Below are positions 1-9,208 of a stretch of 64,000 bases of DNA, one piece after another. How positions within the stretch are numbered: position 1 is the stretch's first letter; each line of letters opens with the position of its first letter. The stretch is from an uncultured Bryobacteraceae bacterium (GTDB lineage Bacteria > Acidobacteriota > Terriglobia > Bryobacterales > Bryobacteraceae): NCBI GenBank assembly GCA_937920635.1, contig CAKZUE010000021.1, positions 1 through 64,000 on the forward strand, read 5' to 3'. The translations under genes were made by a program, and so were the position numbers. The notes beneath the pieces are model-generated. The model searched no databases, was not told where the DNA came from, and saw only the letters and a program-made list of their open reading frames with translations.

Positions 1-33
1 GCGCCGGAGGGAAGAGGCGGGCGGTCTGAGAGG

Positions 34-1254
34 TTGATGTTGGATTCGGGAAAGAGTCTGCATCGACCTTCAGGAGGCTGCCGCCACGAATCGGGTAAGC
101 AGCATTTTCGCCCAGTTGTTGCCATTCATCCCGCGGGCCGAGTTCGCTTCTCGCCGTGCACGAGCACAACGCCGGGCGCCACGCGCGCGGCTTCCCCTGC
201 TGGACCCGAGCTGGTGGCGATGCTGTTCTGTCGCCTGGGGCGCGCGCAGTCGCTCGGCGAGATTGAGGGAGGGCTGGCAGCCAGCGAGGGCAAGCTGCAA
301 CACCTGGGCGTGAAGACGCCGCCAAAGCGCTCGACTTGTGGCTACGCCAACGCTCACCGGCCCTGGCAGGTGTTTCAGACGGTGTTCACTCGCCTCTACG
401 GGCGGTTCTCGGCCGAGACCTGGCGACATGGCCGGCGCTGATTCCGCCACAAGCTGCTCCAGCCTGGTCGCGACGCTGATTCCGCTCTGCATCGGCCTGT
501 TTGACTGGGCTTGAATCCCGGCGCAGCCAGAGGGCGGTGCAGCTGCATCGGGTGCTGGATCACGACGGCTGGCTGCCGCAGTTCGCCGGGGTCACGCCGG
601 GCAAGACGGCTGGCATCGAGGTGGCGCGCACGCTTCGGTTCGAGCCCGGGACGCTGCTGGTGTTGGACCGCGGCTATCAGGATTCCGCGTGGTGGATGGA
701 GCTGAGGCGGCGGGGCGTGCCCTTCCTCACGCGGATCGAAGACAACGCCGAGTATGGAGTGGTCGAGCAGCGGCCGGCGCGCCCGCCCGCGCGGCATGGT
801 GCGGGACGAGGTCCTCCTGCTGGTGCGGCTCGAGCAGCGGCAGAAGCCGGAGGCGCTGATGCGGCGGATCGAGGTGGAGGGAGAGGACGGCGGGACGGTC
901 GTATTCGTCACCAACCACCTGAGGCGTTCGGCGGCGACAGTGGCGGCGGTGTACCGCGGGCGGTGGCAGATCGAGCTGCTGTTGAAAGCGCTGAAGCAGA
1001 CGCTGCGGATCAAGACGTTTCCAGGCACAAGCGCCAATGCGGTGCTGATCCAGATTTGGACAGCATGGAGTGCGATGCTGCTGGTGAGATGCCTGCAGAT
1101 GCGCAGCCGGCACGGATGGAACTTGTCGAATCTGGCGGCGCTGCTGAGGCAGCAGCTGTTTGTCTACCGGGACTTCGAGCGGTGGCTGGATCACCTGTCT
1201 GAGCCGCCGCCACAGCCGCCCGGGGCCGAGCCACTGGCGTTTGAGTGGATCTGA
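34..1254 (+). pseudogene. Decayed IS4-family transposase (DUF4372 N-terminus)
   Basis: The transposase can be followed only by switching frames. An N-terminal DUF4372-like stretch (LVAMLFCRLGRAQSLGEIEG, then YANAHRPWQVFQTVF) lies in the frame of the ORF at 34. The segment before it (FAQLLPFIPRAEF) is in another frame. The middle (VLDHDGWLPQF, VLDRGYQD) is in the frame of the ORF at 501. The C-terminal YREK-like region (YRGRWQIELLLKALKQTL) is in the frame of the ORF at 754. At least four frame changes are needed. The first catalytic Asp, normally in a DAT motif, reads VAT here, so one active-site residue also appears lost. The second Asp and the C-terminal Glu are retained. No convincing terminal inverted repeats or target duplication were found. 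The gene is certainly non-functional; the exact IS subgroup is not determined. Confidence 0.85.
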
Positions 1255-1825
1255 TTTGGACAGCAAACGGGATTTGCCTCGGGCGGTCTGGTTTGAAAGT
1301 ATCGCCCGGACCATCAGCTAAGGCCTTTGCATTCAGTCCGTCTTAAAGCCGCCAGAGGCTGAATTGGACAACAGTGGCGCGTCACAGAGAAAATCTTACA
1401 TGCTTGCGGCTGTGTTCTCAGCTGATCTCATATGCACTCCCGTAGTTTCTGTCAGGAGTGTTTGCACGTCGGCAGCGAAAAATGCTCAGAGAAAGGCCTG
1501 GGCGTCTGGCTGGCAAAAACCTAATGTGACCAGGTCAGGCGGGTGGATGGCCTGGAAGCGATATTCCCTCAGGCGAACTGCCTTCGGCGCGTGAATCTCA
1601 CCACCGGCACCGGTGTGAAGACACTGACCACAGAAGGCCGCCGAGACCGCCCGCCGCCGGCGGGTCCGGAGGCGGCTCTTCACCCTGGAGAGCAAACGGT
1701 CGGGACCGGTAACCTGCGGCGCGGCGGGCTGCGCCGTTGCCAAGTGGCATATCAATTCCTTTTCTTCCCGGGCGAGGATGCGATAGAGTATGTGCCAGCA
1801 GGAGTCCAAAGGAGTCATCCCAGCC
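1255..1825. other. Intergenic region without supported genes
   Basis: About 570 bases lie between the transposase remnant and the oxidoreductase. Short ORFs on both strands have no recognisable motif. A small palindrome (CACCGG-CA-CCGGTG) occurs near 1600. A TAGAGT hexamer near 1784 is a weak -10 candidate for the downstream gene. A ribosome-binding site AAAGGAG lies just before the ATG at 1826. The region is probably decayed insertion-sequence flank plus the promoter of the next gene. Confidence 0.5.
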
Positions 1826-3133
1826 ATGAACCGCCGCTATTTTCTGATGAGCGCCGCCGCCGGCACCGCCTCGCGCGTTGCGGCGCTGGCGAGCGCCAAC
1901 GACACGATCCGCGTGGCCGTCGTCGGCCTGCGCGGGCAGGGCAACAGCCACATCCGCGCCTACCAGAGAATGCCCAACGTGCAAATCGCCGCGCTGGTTG
2001 ATGTTGATGAATCGATTCTCGACCGCCGCCTGGGCGAGGTGGAGAAGGAAACGGGCAGGAAGCCGGACCGCTACGTCGACATCCGGAAGATGCTCGAGGA
2101 CGAGTCGATCGACTGCGTGTCGATCGCCACGCCGAACCACAATCACACGCTTCAGACGATCTGGTCGCTCCAGGCGGGCAAGCATGTCTACATTGAGAAG
2201 CCATGCTCGCATAATATTTTCGAATCGCGTCAGATCGTGGCCGCGGCGAAGAAGCATGGCAAGTGCGTGCAGCACGGTGTGCAGGCCCATTCGACGGAAG
2301 GCCTTCAGGAGGCCAAGAAGCAGATCGATGAGGGCATCATCGGCGACGTTTACATGGCGCGCGGGCTGTGCTTCAAGTGGCGCGACACGATCGGCCGCGC
2401 CAAGGAAGAGCCTGTGCCCGCGGGCGTGCACTATGACCTGTGGCTCGGCCCCGCGCCCGAGAGGCCTTTCACGCGGAACCGGTTCCATTACAACTGGCAC
2501 TGGTTCTGGGACTACGGCAACGGCGACTTCGGCAACCAGGGCATCCATGAAGTCGACATCTGCCGCTGGCTGCTCGACGTGAAGCTTCCCACCCAAGTCA
2601 GCGCCATGGGCGGGCACTTCATGTTCGACGACGACCAGGAGACGCCGAACGTGCTGGTGGCGACCTACGAGTTCGACGTTGCGGGCAAGAAGAAGTTCAT
2701 GAGCTTCGAGGTGCGCCACTGGATGACGAACAACGAAGCCGGCATTGGCGAACGGCCTGGCGGCGGCGGAGGCGGCAACACGGTCGGCAATATCTTCTAC
2801 GGGTCGAAAGGCTACATGGCCATCGACGGCTACGACACCTACAAGGTGTTCCTTGGGAGGAAGGCGGAGCCGGGCCCGTCAAAAAAGGCAGGCGGCTCGC
2901 ACCACGCCAACTTCATAGAAGCCGTGCGCGCGGGCAAACCCGAGATGCTGAACGGGCAGATCGAGGAGGGCGCCATCAGTTGCACGCTGATGCACCTGGC
3001 CAACATCAGCTACCGCGTGGGGCGCAGCCTGAAGATCGATCCCCGGACGGGCGACATCCTCGGCGACGCTGAAGCCACCGCGCTGATGAAGCGGCAGTAC
3101 CGGAAACCCTTCGTGGTGCCGGACAAGGTCTAA
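1826..3133 (+). CDS. Exported Gfo/Idh/MocA family oxidoreductase
   Basis: A predicted NAD(P)-dependent sugar or inositol-type dehydrogenase of the Gfo/Idh/MocA family. The product is 435 residues from the ATG at 1826, which has AAAGGAG about 12 bases upstream; the ORF-track start at 1790 lacks this support. The N-terminus MNRRYFLMSAAAG resembles a twin-arginine signal, so the protein probably acts outside the cytoplasm. A Rossmann segment follows (IRVAVVGLRGQGNSHIRAY), then the family signature IYIEKP-like VYIEKPCSHN and the C-terminal domain with GNQGIHEVDICRWLL. Length fits the family. A strong intrinsic terminator follows directly, so it is probably monocistronic. The substrate cannot be told from sequence; the nearby sulfatase suggests a role in carbohydrate use, which is inference. 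Confidence 0.93.
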   Translation: MNRRYFLMSAAAGTASRVAALASANDTIRVAVVGLRGQGNSHIRAYQRMPNVQIAALVDVDESILDRRLGEVEKETGRKPDRYVDIRKMLEDESIDCVSIATPNHNHTLQTIWSLQAGKHVYIEKPCSHNIFESRQIVAAAKKHGKCVQHGVQAHSTEGLQEAKKQIDEGIIGDVYMARGLCFKWRDTIGRAKEEPVPAGVHYDLWLGPAPERPFTRNRFHYNWHWFWDYGNGDFGNQGIHEVDICRWLLDVKLPTQVSAMGGHFMFDDDQETPNVLVATYEFDVAGKKKFMSFEVRHWMTNNEAGIGERPGGGGGGNTVGNIFYGSKGYMAIDGYDTYKVFLGRKAEPGPSKKAGGSHHANFIEAVRAGKPEMLNGQIEEGAISCTLMHLANISYRVGRSLKIDPRTGDILGDAEATALMKRQYRKPFVVPDKV

Positions 3134-3160
3134 CCGGCGCAGCGCTGTAGTGTGAATCGT

Positions 3161-3199
3161 GCCGGGCGGCGCGGCTGAAGCGCGCCGTCCGGCGTTTTT
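3161..3199 (+). terminator. Rho-independent terminator after the oxidoreductase
   Basis: A 13-base-pair stem (GCCGGGCGGCGCG pairing with CGCGCCGTCCGGC, one G-U pair) encloses a 7-base loop and is followed at once by GTTTTTCGTTTG. It lies 27 bases past the oxidoreductase stop codon. Confidence 0.85.
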
Positions 3200-3322
3200 C
3201 GTTTGTCCAGGTGCGGCCGTACGGAAAGGACGCGCCCGCATCCGGCGCGGGCCAGGCCGGTGCGATGGCTTCCTCCCACAAAAACCATGCCTATGAGGGA
3301 CGAGGGCTGCAAGATCTGATGG

Positions 3323-3907
3323 ATGCAGGCGCGCGCTTGGTTGCTGGCTCGCTCTGTTGCTGCTGGCGCTGGCGGCAGGCGCCGGGCAGCCGCGGTTCAA
3401 AGAGCATGAAAAGCGTGTGCGGCAGGTGGTTTCCGTCCCCTCTCTGGCGGCGTTTTGGGACTTCACGCTCCGCGCGGACGGGCAGGGCGGCCGGTTTCTG
3501 GCGCGCCGCGGAAATGCGCCGGCCGGCTGGCCGCTCGACGCGGTGAATTATGTGCGCCAATACTGGGCCGAAGGGCGCGAAGCTGCCTATGAAGATATTC
3601 CTCTTCTTGGCCACGGCCCCTTTGGCAATGTGGTGTATTTTCGGAAAGAAACGCATCCGAATTTCCGCCGCACGCTGTCGCTTCCCCGCGACGCATTTCA
3701 CGGCTCGGCGATCGATGTCGGGGGGCCGGGCCAGCCGGTCTCCATGGTGGTGTGGATGATCCGCGAAGACGGCGCCCACGCCATCGCCGGCATCTGGCAT
3801 GAGTGAACAGACTTGAAAGACCGCTCGAAGCCCGCTGCGGTGGTGCAGCCCGGACGCCGGCAGTACGCGCTGTTTGCAGGCCTCGCCGCAAACAGCGGCG
3901 CTGCCGC
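3323..3907 (+). pseudogene. Broken gene for a secreted LamG-like protein of unknown function
   Basis: The open part (ORF 3357-3806) reads FWDFTLRADGQGGRFLARRG and VSMVVWMIREDGAHAIAGIWHE, which looks like the N-terminal half of a secreted concanavalin/LamG-like sugar-binding protein. Three signs of decay are visible. The signal peptide is split: MQARAWLLA from the ATG at 3323 continues as LLLLALAAGAG only after a frame change. A TGA at 3804-3806 stops the frame right after IWHE, yet the same frame continues sensibly as TDLKDRSKPAAVVQPGRRQ and FAGLAANSGAAA. From about 3907 the sequence turns into a GC-rich, repeat-like stretch with no homologous C-terminus. I infer an inactivated remnant. The family name is tentative. 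Confidence 0.65.
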
Positions 3908-4084
3908 GTGGTGCGGTTTGAGGATGCGGTGTTGGTGGTGGCTGGGGCCCAATTGGGCCGCTTGGTCGCGCCGTTGGCGCTCCCGCGCGGCTCGGATGCG
4001 GCTTTGGCGCTGCCGCGCGGTGCGGCTGTTTATGCGGGGCTGTGTCGGTGTTATCCGGTTTCGCGAATCTGTTAGCATGCCCGC

Positions 4085-5590
4085 ATGAACCGAAGAGGTT
4101 TTCTTGGCGCCGGCCTGACGGCTGCGGGCTTCGCCGCCGAGCCGCCGTTTCCCAAGCGCAACATCGTGCTGTTTGTCGCCGACGATCACTCCCCGGACAT
4201 GGGCTGTTACGGCAACAACGTGATCCGCACGCCCAACATGGACCGCCTGGCCAGGGAGGGAACCCGCTTTTCGCACGCCTTCTGCACCACCGCAAGCTGT
4301 TCGGCCAGCCGTTCCGTGATCCTCACCGGCCTGCACAACCACGCCAACGGGCAGTACGGGCACCAGCACCACTACCACAAGTTCAGCAGCTTCGACAACA
4401 TCGTTTCGCTGCCCGTGTACCTGCACCATGCCGGCTACCGCACGGCGCGCTGCGGCAAGTACCACGTGGCGCCGGAGGCGGTCTACCCGTTCGGCAACAT
4501 GATCGCAGGACCCGGCCGCAACCCTGTCCAGATGGCGGAGAACTGCCGCGGCTTCATAGAACAAAACTCCGACAGGCCGTTTTTTCTCTATTTCTGCACC
4601 GACGACCCCCACCGCTCCGGCAGCTTCGCCGACGAGCTGCCGCACAGGCCCAACCGATTCGGCAACCCCGCTCCCGGCGCGCCGGGCTACAGGGGCGTGA
4701 CGGAATCGAGTTACGACCCGCGCGAGGTCCGCGTGCCGGGCTTCCTGCCCGACACGCCGGCTGCGCGGGCTGAGCTCGCCCAGTATTACCAGTCGATCTC
4801 GCGCATCGACCAGGGCGTCGGCCGGCTGACGCAGATCCTGCGCGAGAGCGGCAAGCTGGACGACACGCTTTTCCTCTACATTTCCGACCACGGCATCGCC
4901 ATGCCCAACGCCAAGACAACGCTCTATGAAGGCGGAATGCTTTCCCCGTGCGTCATGCGGGATCCGTATGCCGCGGCGCGCGGCGTCGTCAACAACGCGA
5001 TGATCAGTTGGACCGATTTGACACCCACAATCCTCGACTTTGCGGGTGTGCTCGACCGCGAAACCGGAACGGTGAAAAAAGAAATTCTGGACCGGATCCC
5101 GCCCAATAAAGCCCGCAGCGACCCGCAGACGACGCAGGACGTGCGGCGGGGCGGATTTCACGGGCGCTCGTTCTTATCGCTGGCGGGCCAGGAGTCGGGG
5201 CAGGGCTGGGACGCCGTCTACGCCTCGCACACGTTTCACGAAATCCAGATGTACTATCCCATGCGCGTGGTGCGCGAGCGGCGCTACAAGCTGATCTGGA
5301 ACATCGCCCACCGGCTGCCCTTTCCCTTCGCCAGCGACCTGTGGGCCTCGCCCACCTGGCAGGCGCAGTACCGGCAGGGCATGGACGCGCCGTACGGTCC
5401 ACGCGCGGTGCGGGACTACATCTACCGCGCACAGTTCGAGCTCTTCGATCTCGAAAACGATCCCTTTGAGCGCCATAATCTCGCGGAAAACCCGAAATAT
5501 GCCGCCCTGCTGGGGGAAATGAAGGACAAATTGCGGGCGTTCCAGAAGCGCACCGCCGATCCGTGGATTCTGAAGTGGGAATACGAATAG
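4085..5590 (+). CDS. Exported sulfatase (arylsulfatase family)
   Basis: A 501-residue type I sulfatase, predicted to hydrolyse sulfate esters, probably on sulfated polysaccharides or glycoconjugates. The N-terminus MNRRGFLGAGLTAAGFA is a likely twin-arginine signal. The metal-binding start of the fold is seen as NIVLFVADDHSPDMGCYG near residue 25. The formylglycine motif is CSASR, with the Cys expected to be converted by a formylglycine-generating enzyme, followed by SVILTG. Further motifs are GKYHV and ISDHG, the latter supplying the second metal ligands. The C-terminal NDPFERHNLAENP is typical of the family. Length is normal. The ATG follows the tail of the broken gene. The terminal region is complete. 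Substrate is not predictable. Confidence 0.94.
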   Translation: MNRRGFLGAGLTAAGFAAEPPFPKRNIVLFVADDHSPDMGCYGNNVIRTPNMDRLAREGTRFSHAFCTTASCSASRSVILTGLHNHANGQYGHQHHYHKFSSFDNIVSLPVYLHHAGYRTARCGKYHVAPEAVYPFGNMIAGPGRNPVQMAENCRGFIEQNSDRPFFLYFCTDDPHRSGSFADELPHRPNRFGNPAPGAPGYRGVTESSYDPREVRVPGFLPDTPAARAELAQYYQSISRIDQGVGRLTQILRESGKLDDTLFLYISDHGIAMPNAKTTLYEGGMLSPCVMRDPYAAARGVVNNAMISWTDLTPTILDFAGVLDRETGTVKKEILDRIPPNKARSDPQTTQDVRRGGFHGRSFLSLAGQESGQGWDAVYASHTFHEIQMYYPMRVVRERRYKLIWNIAHRLPFPFASDLWASPTWQAQYRQGMDAPYGPRAVRDYIYRAQFELFDLENDPFERHNLAENPKYAALLGEMKDKLRAFQKRTADPWILKWEYE

Positions 5591-6043
5591 GCGGCACTGG
5601 CGGTCCGTGGCGCGGCGCGGGGTTCGGCCAGTTTCTGGAGGAGTGGCTCTTCAGCTTTTTTCAAGTGAAAATCATCGAACCACGCGGCGCAGGGCTCTCT
5701 CTAAAAAAACGATATGGCACTGCGGCGCGCCGTGCGGGGTCAAATCCTGATCTTGGCGCGGGATGAACGAGCGGTTGTTTTCACAATAACGTCACACAGG
5801 GCGGGGAGAGTGGCGGGAGTGCGGTTCCCATCGACAAGGCTCTGCGCCGTGATGAAGTGCGGACGCACGGGTCCAAGGCAGGACTGTTCCCGATCCACTG
5901 TTTTCAGTTGCGGCAGCCGGCGGAAAAGCTTCCACGCGGGGAGCGGGAAATCACCCGGATCGATGGCGTAAACCTTCCGGCGAAGCCGCCGTCTAGGAAG
6001 CGAGGCTCTCCAGGATGGGGCTGCCGGAAGGAGACGAAGCGAT
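5591..6043. other. Intergenic region, nothing recognised
   Basis: About 450 bases separate the sulfatase and the esterase fusion. ORFs on both strands here are short, biased in composition and carry no motif. The only supported signal is GGAAGGAG about 10 bases before the ATG at 6044. Confidence 0.5.
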
Positions 6044-8650
6044 ATGCCGGGAACGAGGGCGCCGAGGAAATTCATTGGCAGGACGGCGGTTCTGAGCAGC
6101 GCCGCCGTGAGTGTGTTGGTGCTGGCGTGCGCCACGCAAGCGAGGGGTTTTATGAAACCCGCCGAAGCGTGGGGGCAGACTTTTTTTGCCCGGGCGGGCA
6201 GTCCGGGCGAGGGGCGGCTCGCTGATAGTGAAGGAGGCGCCAGCCTTGCGGATCGGGCGGCGCAGCGCGGCTTGCGGAGGCGGAGGGAGGAGCCGACTTC
6301 TCCGAAGGTCTCCGTGCGTCCCGGACCGGCGGGCGGCCTGCTGCGGGCCACGACCACGCACGACGGGCTCGAGCGTGTCTATTACATCCATTTTCCGCGT
6401 AATTCCCAGAGGAAAACCCCAAAGCCGGCGGTTCTGATTCTGCACGGGGGAGGCGGGGCGGATGCGCCGACCATGGCGTCGCGCACAGGCATGAACGAGA
6501 TCGCCGACCGCGAGAACTTCCTGGCGGTCTATCCACAGGGGATCGATGGCCAGTGGAATGACGGGAGGGGCAAGACCTTCCGGCGCGCGAAAGACAATAC
6601 GCAAATCGACGATGTCGGCTTTCTTCGTGCGGTCATCGAGCGTTTGACGGCCGAGCACGCTGCCGATCCGGACCGCATCTATGTCATGGGGTTGTCCAAT
6701 GGCGGCATGATGACCCACCGTCTCGGGATCGAACTCGGCCAGCGTCTGGCAGGGATTGCCGCCATCATCGCCAACCTGCCGGTGAATCTGGCGGCGCAGC
6801 GGCCGGCCGATAGCCCCGCGGTGCTGATCATGAACGGCACGGCGGACCCCATGATGCCGTGGAACGGGGGGCCGGTCCGCGTTTTAGGGCAGGAATATGG
6901 CGAGGTTTTGTCGACGAATGAGACGGTTCTCTTCTGGACGCGGGCGGCGCAGCTTCCTTCAAAACCGAAGACTGAAAAAATCGAGGACCGAAACAAGAGG
7001 GACGGTTCCACGGTGGAGGTGGATACATTTTCTGCGGCGGGAAATCCCAGGGAGGTGATCCTGTACCGGATTGTGGGCGGCGGGCACCAATTGCCCGGCG
7101 GCAATACGCCCGACCGGCCGCAATTGCTCGGCCCGAAGAACATGGACATCCACGGATCGGAGGAAGCCTGGGCCTTCTTCCGGCGGCACCGGCTGCAAGA
7201 CCGGCATGGCGCCAACGCCCTGCCGTCCGGGGCTGCCGTTCCGGCCCCCCGGGGTGCGGAAGGACCGGCATCTTCGCCCATGGTTCACACGGCCCTGGCG
7301 GGATTGGATCCGTCCATGCCGTTTTTGCGCCGAAGCGGAACTGCTGCCCGCGCCGCCACGGCGCCTTGGCGCCCGCAAGTGAAACAGGTCGGTGATCCGG
7401 CGGTGAGTTATCTGAACGTGGAGATGACGGGCGATGGGCGCTACATGGTCTGGTTCGAGGGCACAGCGGGCGGTTCCGACGCGGGAATCGTCTGGCACTG
7501 CGGCATCGACCCCTCCACCGGGGATCTGATTCCGCCCGATGGACGCGGTTTTCGGGCGTTTGAATCCACGTCGTGGGCCAGGGCCAACCCCGGCCTGGAC
7601 TCCTTGGGGGTTTATTATGTCGGGGCTGACCGGCAGGGGAGGCTGATCCTGGTGCGCCCAGAGGGGCCGGCGCAGGGCAGGGTCTCCGCTCTGCCCATAC
7701 CCGCCGATCCCTTGCGGCGCGCCATCTATCCCACCGTGCTGCCGGATCGCAGGGGCGGGGCCGTTCTCTTTATCCGGAACGAGAAGAACCCCGGCGCAGG
7801 CACCAGAGCCAATGGCAACTCGTGGGTGGAGCTGCAATGGGCGAGCCTCTCCAACCCCGGTCCAGTGCAGGTTGTGGAGCGGCAGCCGACCCCACCTTTT
7901 GGCTTCGCCCCCATGGATACCGGCTTCGTGCGATGGATGCGCCACCGCATGATCATGACCTTCGGCGGGAACTCCCCTGGCGGCCGCAAAGTGAAGGTGC
8001 GGGGTTACGACGCGGACAATCCCCGGTCGGGCGCCTTCGATCTGATCGATAACGGCCACACCCATATTGATCCATATCCGGCCCTGTTCGGCGGCTACGA
8101 ATACATCTTTGCCGGCATCGACGCCACGGCCGAGAGTTTTGTCTACCGCCGTCCCGCGCACAGCCCCGCCAGTGCTCCCTTTGAACTGCTTCACCGCCTC
8201 ACGCCTCCTGAGAGTTCCCTGCGCCAGCCGAGCCTCGCCCAGTCGCACGAGCCGTTTGAAATCCTCGGGCGGCTGTTCACGGTCTATCAGGTGAATGACC
8301 AGGGGCGGGGGTTCTTTGACACCACGTTCCAGAACAATGGCGAAATCTGGCTGGCTGACCTGACCGCCCAGCCTCCGCGCCAATGGCGGATTGCGCCTGA
8401 GGTTTCCGGGCCAGCCGCCGAGCCTGAGCCTCTGGTCACGCCCTTCGGCGCGTGGGTGTTCTACAATCGGCCCCTGCAGAATTCCTCGGGTGCCGGCGGG
8501 GATGAGGACAGGCGGAGGAGCCCGGTGCGAGGCCCCCGCCCCTTGGGGAGGCTGCGGGGAGAACGGGTTCAGGCGGACATGGATGTGCCCTCGCAGTCGA
8601 TGCGGTTCGGACTGTTCCGGGCGGATTTGCCGCCGGAAGCGGTTCGTTGA
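6044..8650 (+). CDS. Exported PHB-depolymerase/feruloyl-esterase-like hydrolase fused to a large unknown C-terminal region
   Basis: An 868-residue protein. After an N-terminal hydrophobic segment (about residues 13-32, ending LACA, a possible but imperfect lipobox) comes a roughly 300-residue alpha/beta hydrolase of the LpqC/PHB depolymerase (esterase) type. It has the oxyanion strand LILHGGGGAD, nucleophile Ser218 in GLSNGG, likely acid Asp268 in NGTADPMMPW and His348 in GGGHQLPGG, so the catalytic triad is complete. Residues about 380-435 are a low-complexity Pro/Ala linker. From about 440 to 835 there is a second region rich in repeated beta-type segments (YMVWFEGTAGG, YIFAGIDATAESFVYR) that I do not recognise; a beta-propeller is possible. 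GGAAGGAG supports the start. Substrate (polyester, feruloylated glycan or acetylated polymer) is undetermined. Confidence 0.85.
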   Translation: MPGTRAPRKFIGRTAVLSSAAVSVLVLACATQARGFMKPAEAWGQTFFARAGSPGEGRLADSEGGASLADRAAQRGLRRRREEPTSPKVSVRPGPAGGLLRATTTHDGLERVYYIHFPRNSQRKTPKPAVLILHGGGGADAPTMASRTGMNEIADRENFLAVYPQGIDGQWNDGRGKTFRRAKDNTQIDDVGFLRAVIERLTAEHAADPDRIYVMGLSNGGMMTHRLGIELGQRLAGIAAIIANLPVNLAAQRPADSPAVLIMNGTADPMMPWNGGPVRVLGQEYGEVLSTNETVLFWTRAAQLPSKPKTEKIEDRNKRDGSTVEVDTFSAAGNPREVILYRIVGGGHQLPGGNTPDRPQLLGPKNMDIHGSEEAWAFFRRHRLQDRHGANALPSGAAVPAPRGAEGPASSPMVHTALAGLDPSMPFLRRSGTAARAATAPWRPQVKQVGDPAVSYLNVEMTGDGRYMVWFEGTAGGSDAGIVWHCGIDPSTGDLIPPDGRGFRAFESTSWARANPGLDSLGVYYVGADRQGRLILVRPEGPAQGRVSALPIPADPLRRAIYPTVLPDRRGGAVLFIRNEKNPGAGTRANGNSWVELQWASLSNPGPVQVVERQPTPPFGFAPMDTGFVRWMRHRMIMTFGGNSPGGRKVKVRGYDADNPRSGAFDLIDNGHTHIDPYPALFGGYEYIFAGIDATAESFVYRRPAHSPASAPFELLHRLTPPESSLRQPSLAQSHEPFEILGRLFTVYQVNDQGRGFFDTTFQNNGEIWLADLTAQPPRQWRIAPEVSGPAAEPEPLVTPFGAWVFYNRPLQNSSGAGGDEDRRRSPVRGPRPLGRLRGERVQADMDVPSQSMRFGLFRADLPPEAVR

Positions 8651-8657
8651 TCCCGGC

Positions 8658-8694
8658 GGGAAAAAGGGGACAGGAACACAATTCCCCTTTTCCC
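8658..8694. repeat. REP-like palindromic element
   Basis: AAAAGGGGA and TCCCCTTTT form a perfect 9-base-pair stem, extended by GGG/CCC with one bulged A, around the loop CAGGAACACAAT. It starts 8 bases after the esterase stop codon. The GGGGACAGG...TTCCCC pattern resembles dispersed palindromes often linked to REP-associated transposases; that link is from memory. It could also serve as a weak terminator, but no T-run follows on the plus strand. Confidence 0.45.
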
Positions 8695-9138
8695 CACCCC
8701 GCCCCGGCAAAGGGCCGAGCCTACGGCGGCGCCGAAGGCCCGCGAGACCGAGCCACGATGAGCCTGCGGGCGACCAGCAGGGATGAAAACCGGCCGGGTC
8801 CTCCCTTCCTGCCTCGTGCGTCGAGCAGTCGGAGTCAGCAATCCTCGCGCAATCACTTGCGGGGTGATTCCCAAGGAGGGGGCCCGGGGGCAGGCTGTTT
8901 CAAGGCTTGAGCTGAGCGCGGCTCTCGTGCCGGCCCTGGAGGGCGGGTTCTAGTGCCGTGCGGGCGGCTGCATGGTCGACTGCGGCCGCAGACTTCACAG
9001 ATGCCTCATGCTCCTGGCCTCGGTCCAATTTTCGTTGCCAGGGCCACCTGGATTGCGGCTGTCGAGGTGTGCCAAGGGCGTATCGGCTCGCCTGTAACAT
9101 GAAGTCTGGCGATGGGTTGTGGGCCAAGGGAGAAAAAT

Positions 9139-9208
9139 GGCCGACTGCCGGAGGAGGAAGCAGTCGGCCTGTGTTGGAGGAGGAGATACTTCAGATATCT
9201 CTGCCTCC
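9139..9208 (+). promoter_or_regulatory. Two tandem stem-loops with purine-rich GGA loops or flanks
   Basis: Hairpin 1: GGCCGACTGC (9139-9148) pairs perfectly with GCAGTCGGCC (9160-9169) around an 11-base loop CGGAGGAGGAA. Hairpin 2: GGAGGAGGAGATA (9176-9188) pairs 11 of 13 with TATCTCTGCCTCC (9196-9208) around CTTCAGA. Only six bases separate them and neither is followed by a T-run, so a simple terminator is unlikely. They lie about 190 bases before the glycosyltransferase-like gene that precedes the Tad operon. A structured leader, a small RNA, or a protein-binding RNA (GGA in a loop is a CsrA-type feature) are options; all are inference. Confidence 0.45.

Noticed and set aside
1047-1377. 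Similar GATTTGGACAGCA-type strings at about 1050, 1250 and 1360
   Set aside because: Short and imperfect; one lies in the transposase coding frame. Too weak to call a repeat or IS end.
3804-3806. TGA as a selenocysteine codon
   Set aside because: No SECIS-like hairpin is evident just downstream, the expected residue is probably Gly, and the downstream sequence decays; a nonsense mutation is simpler.
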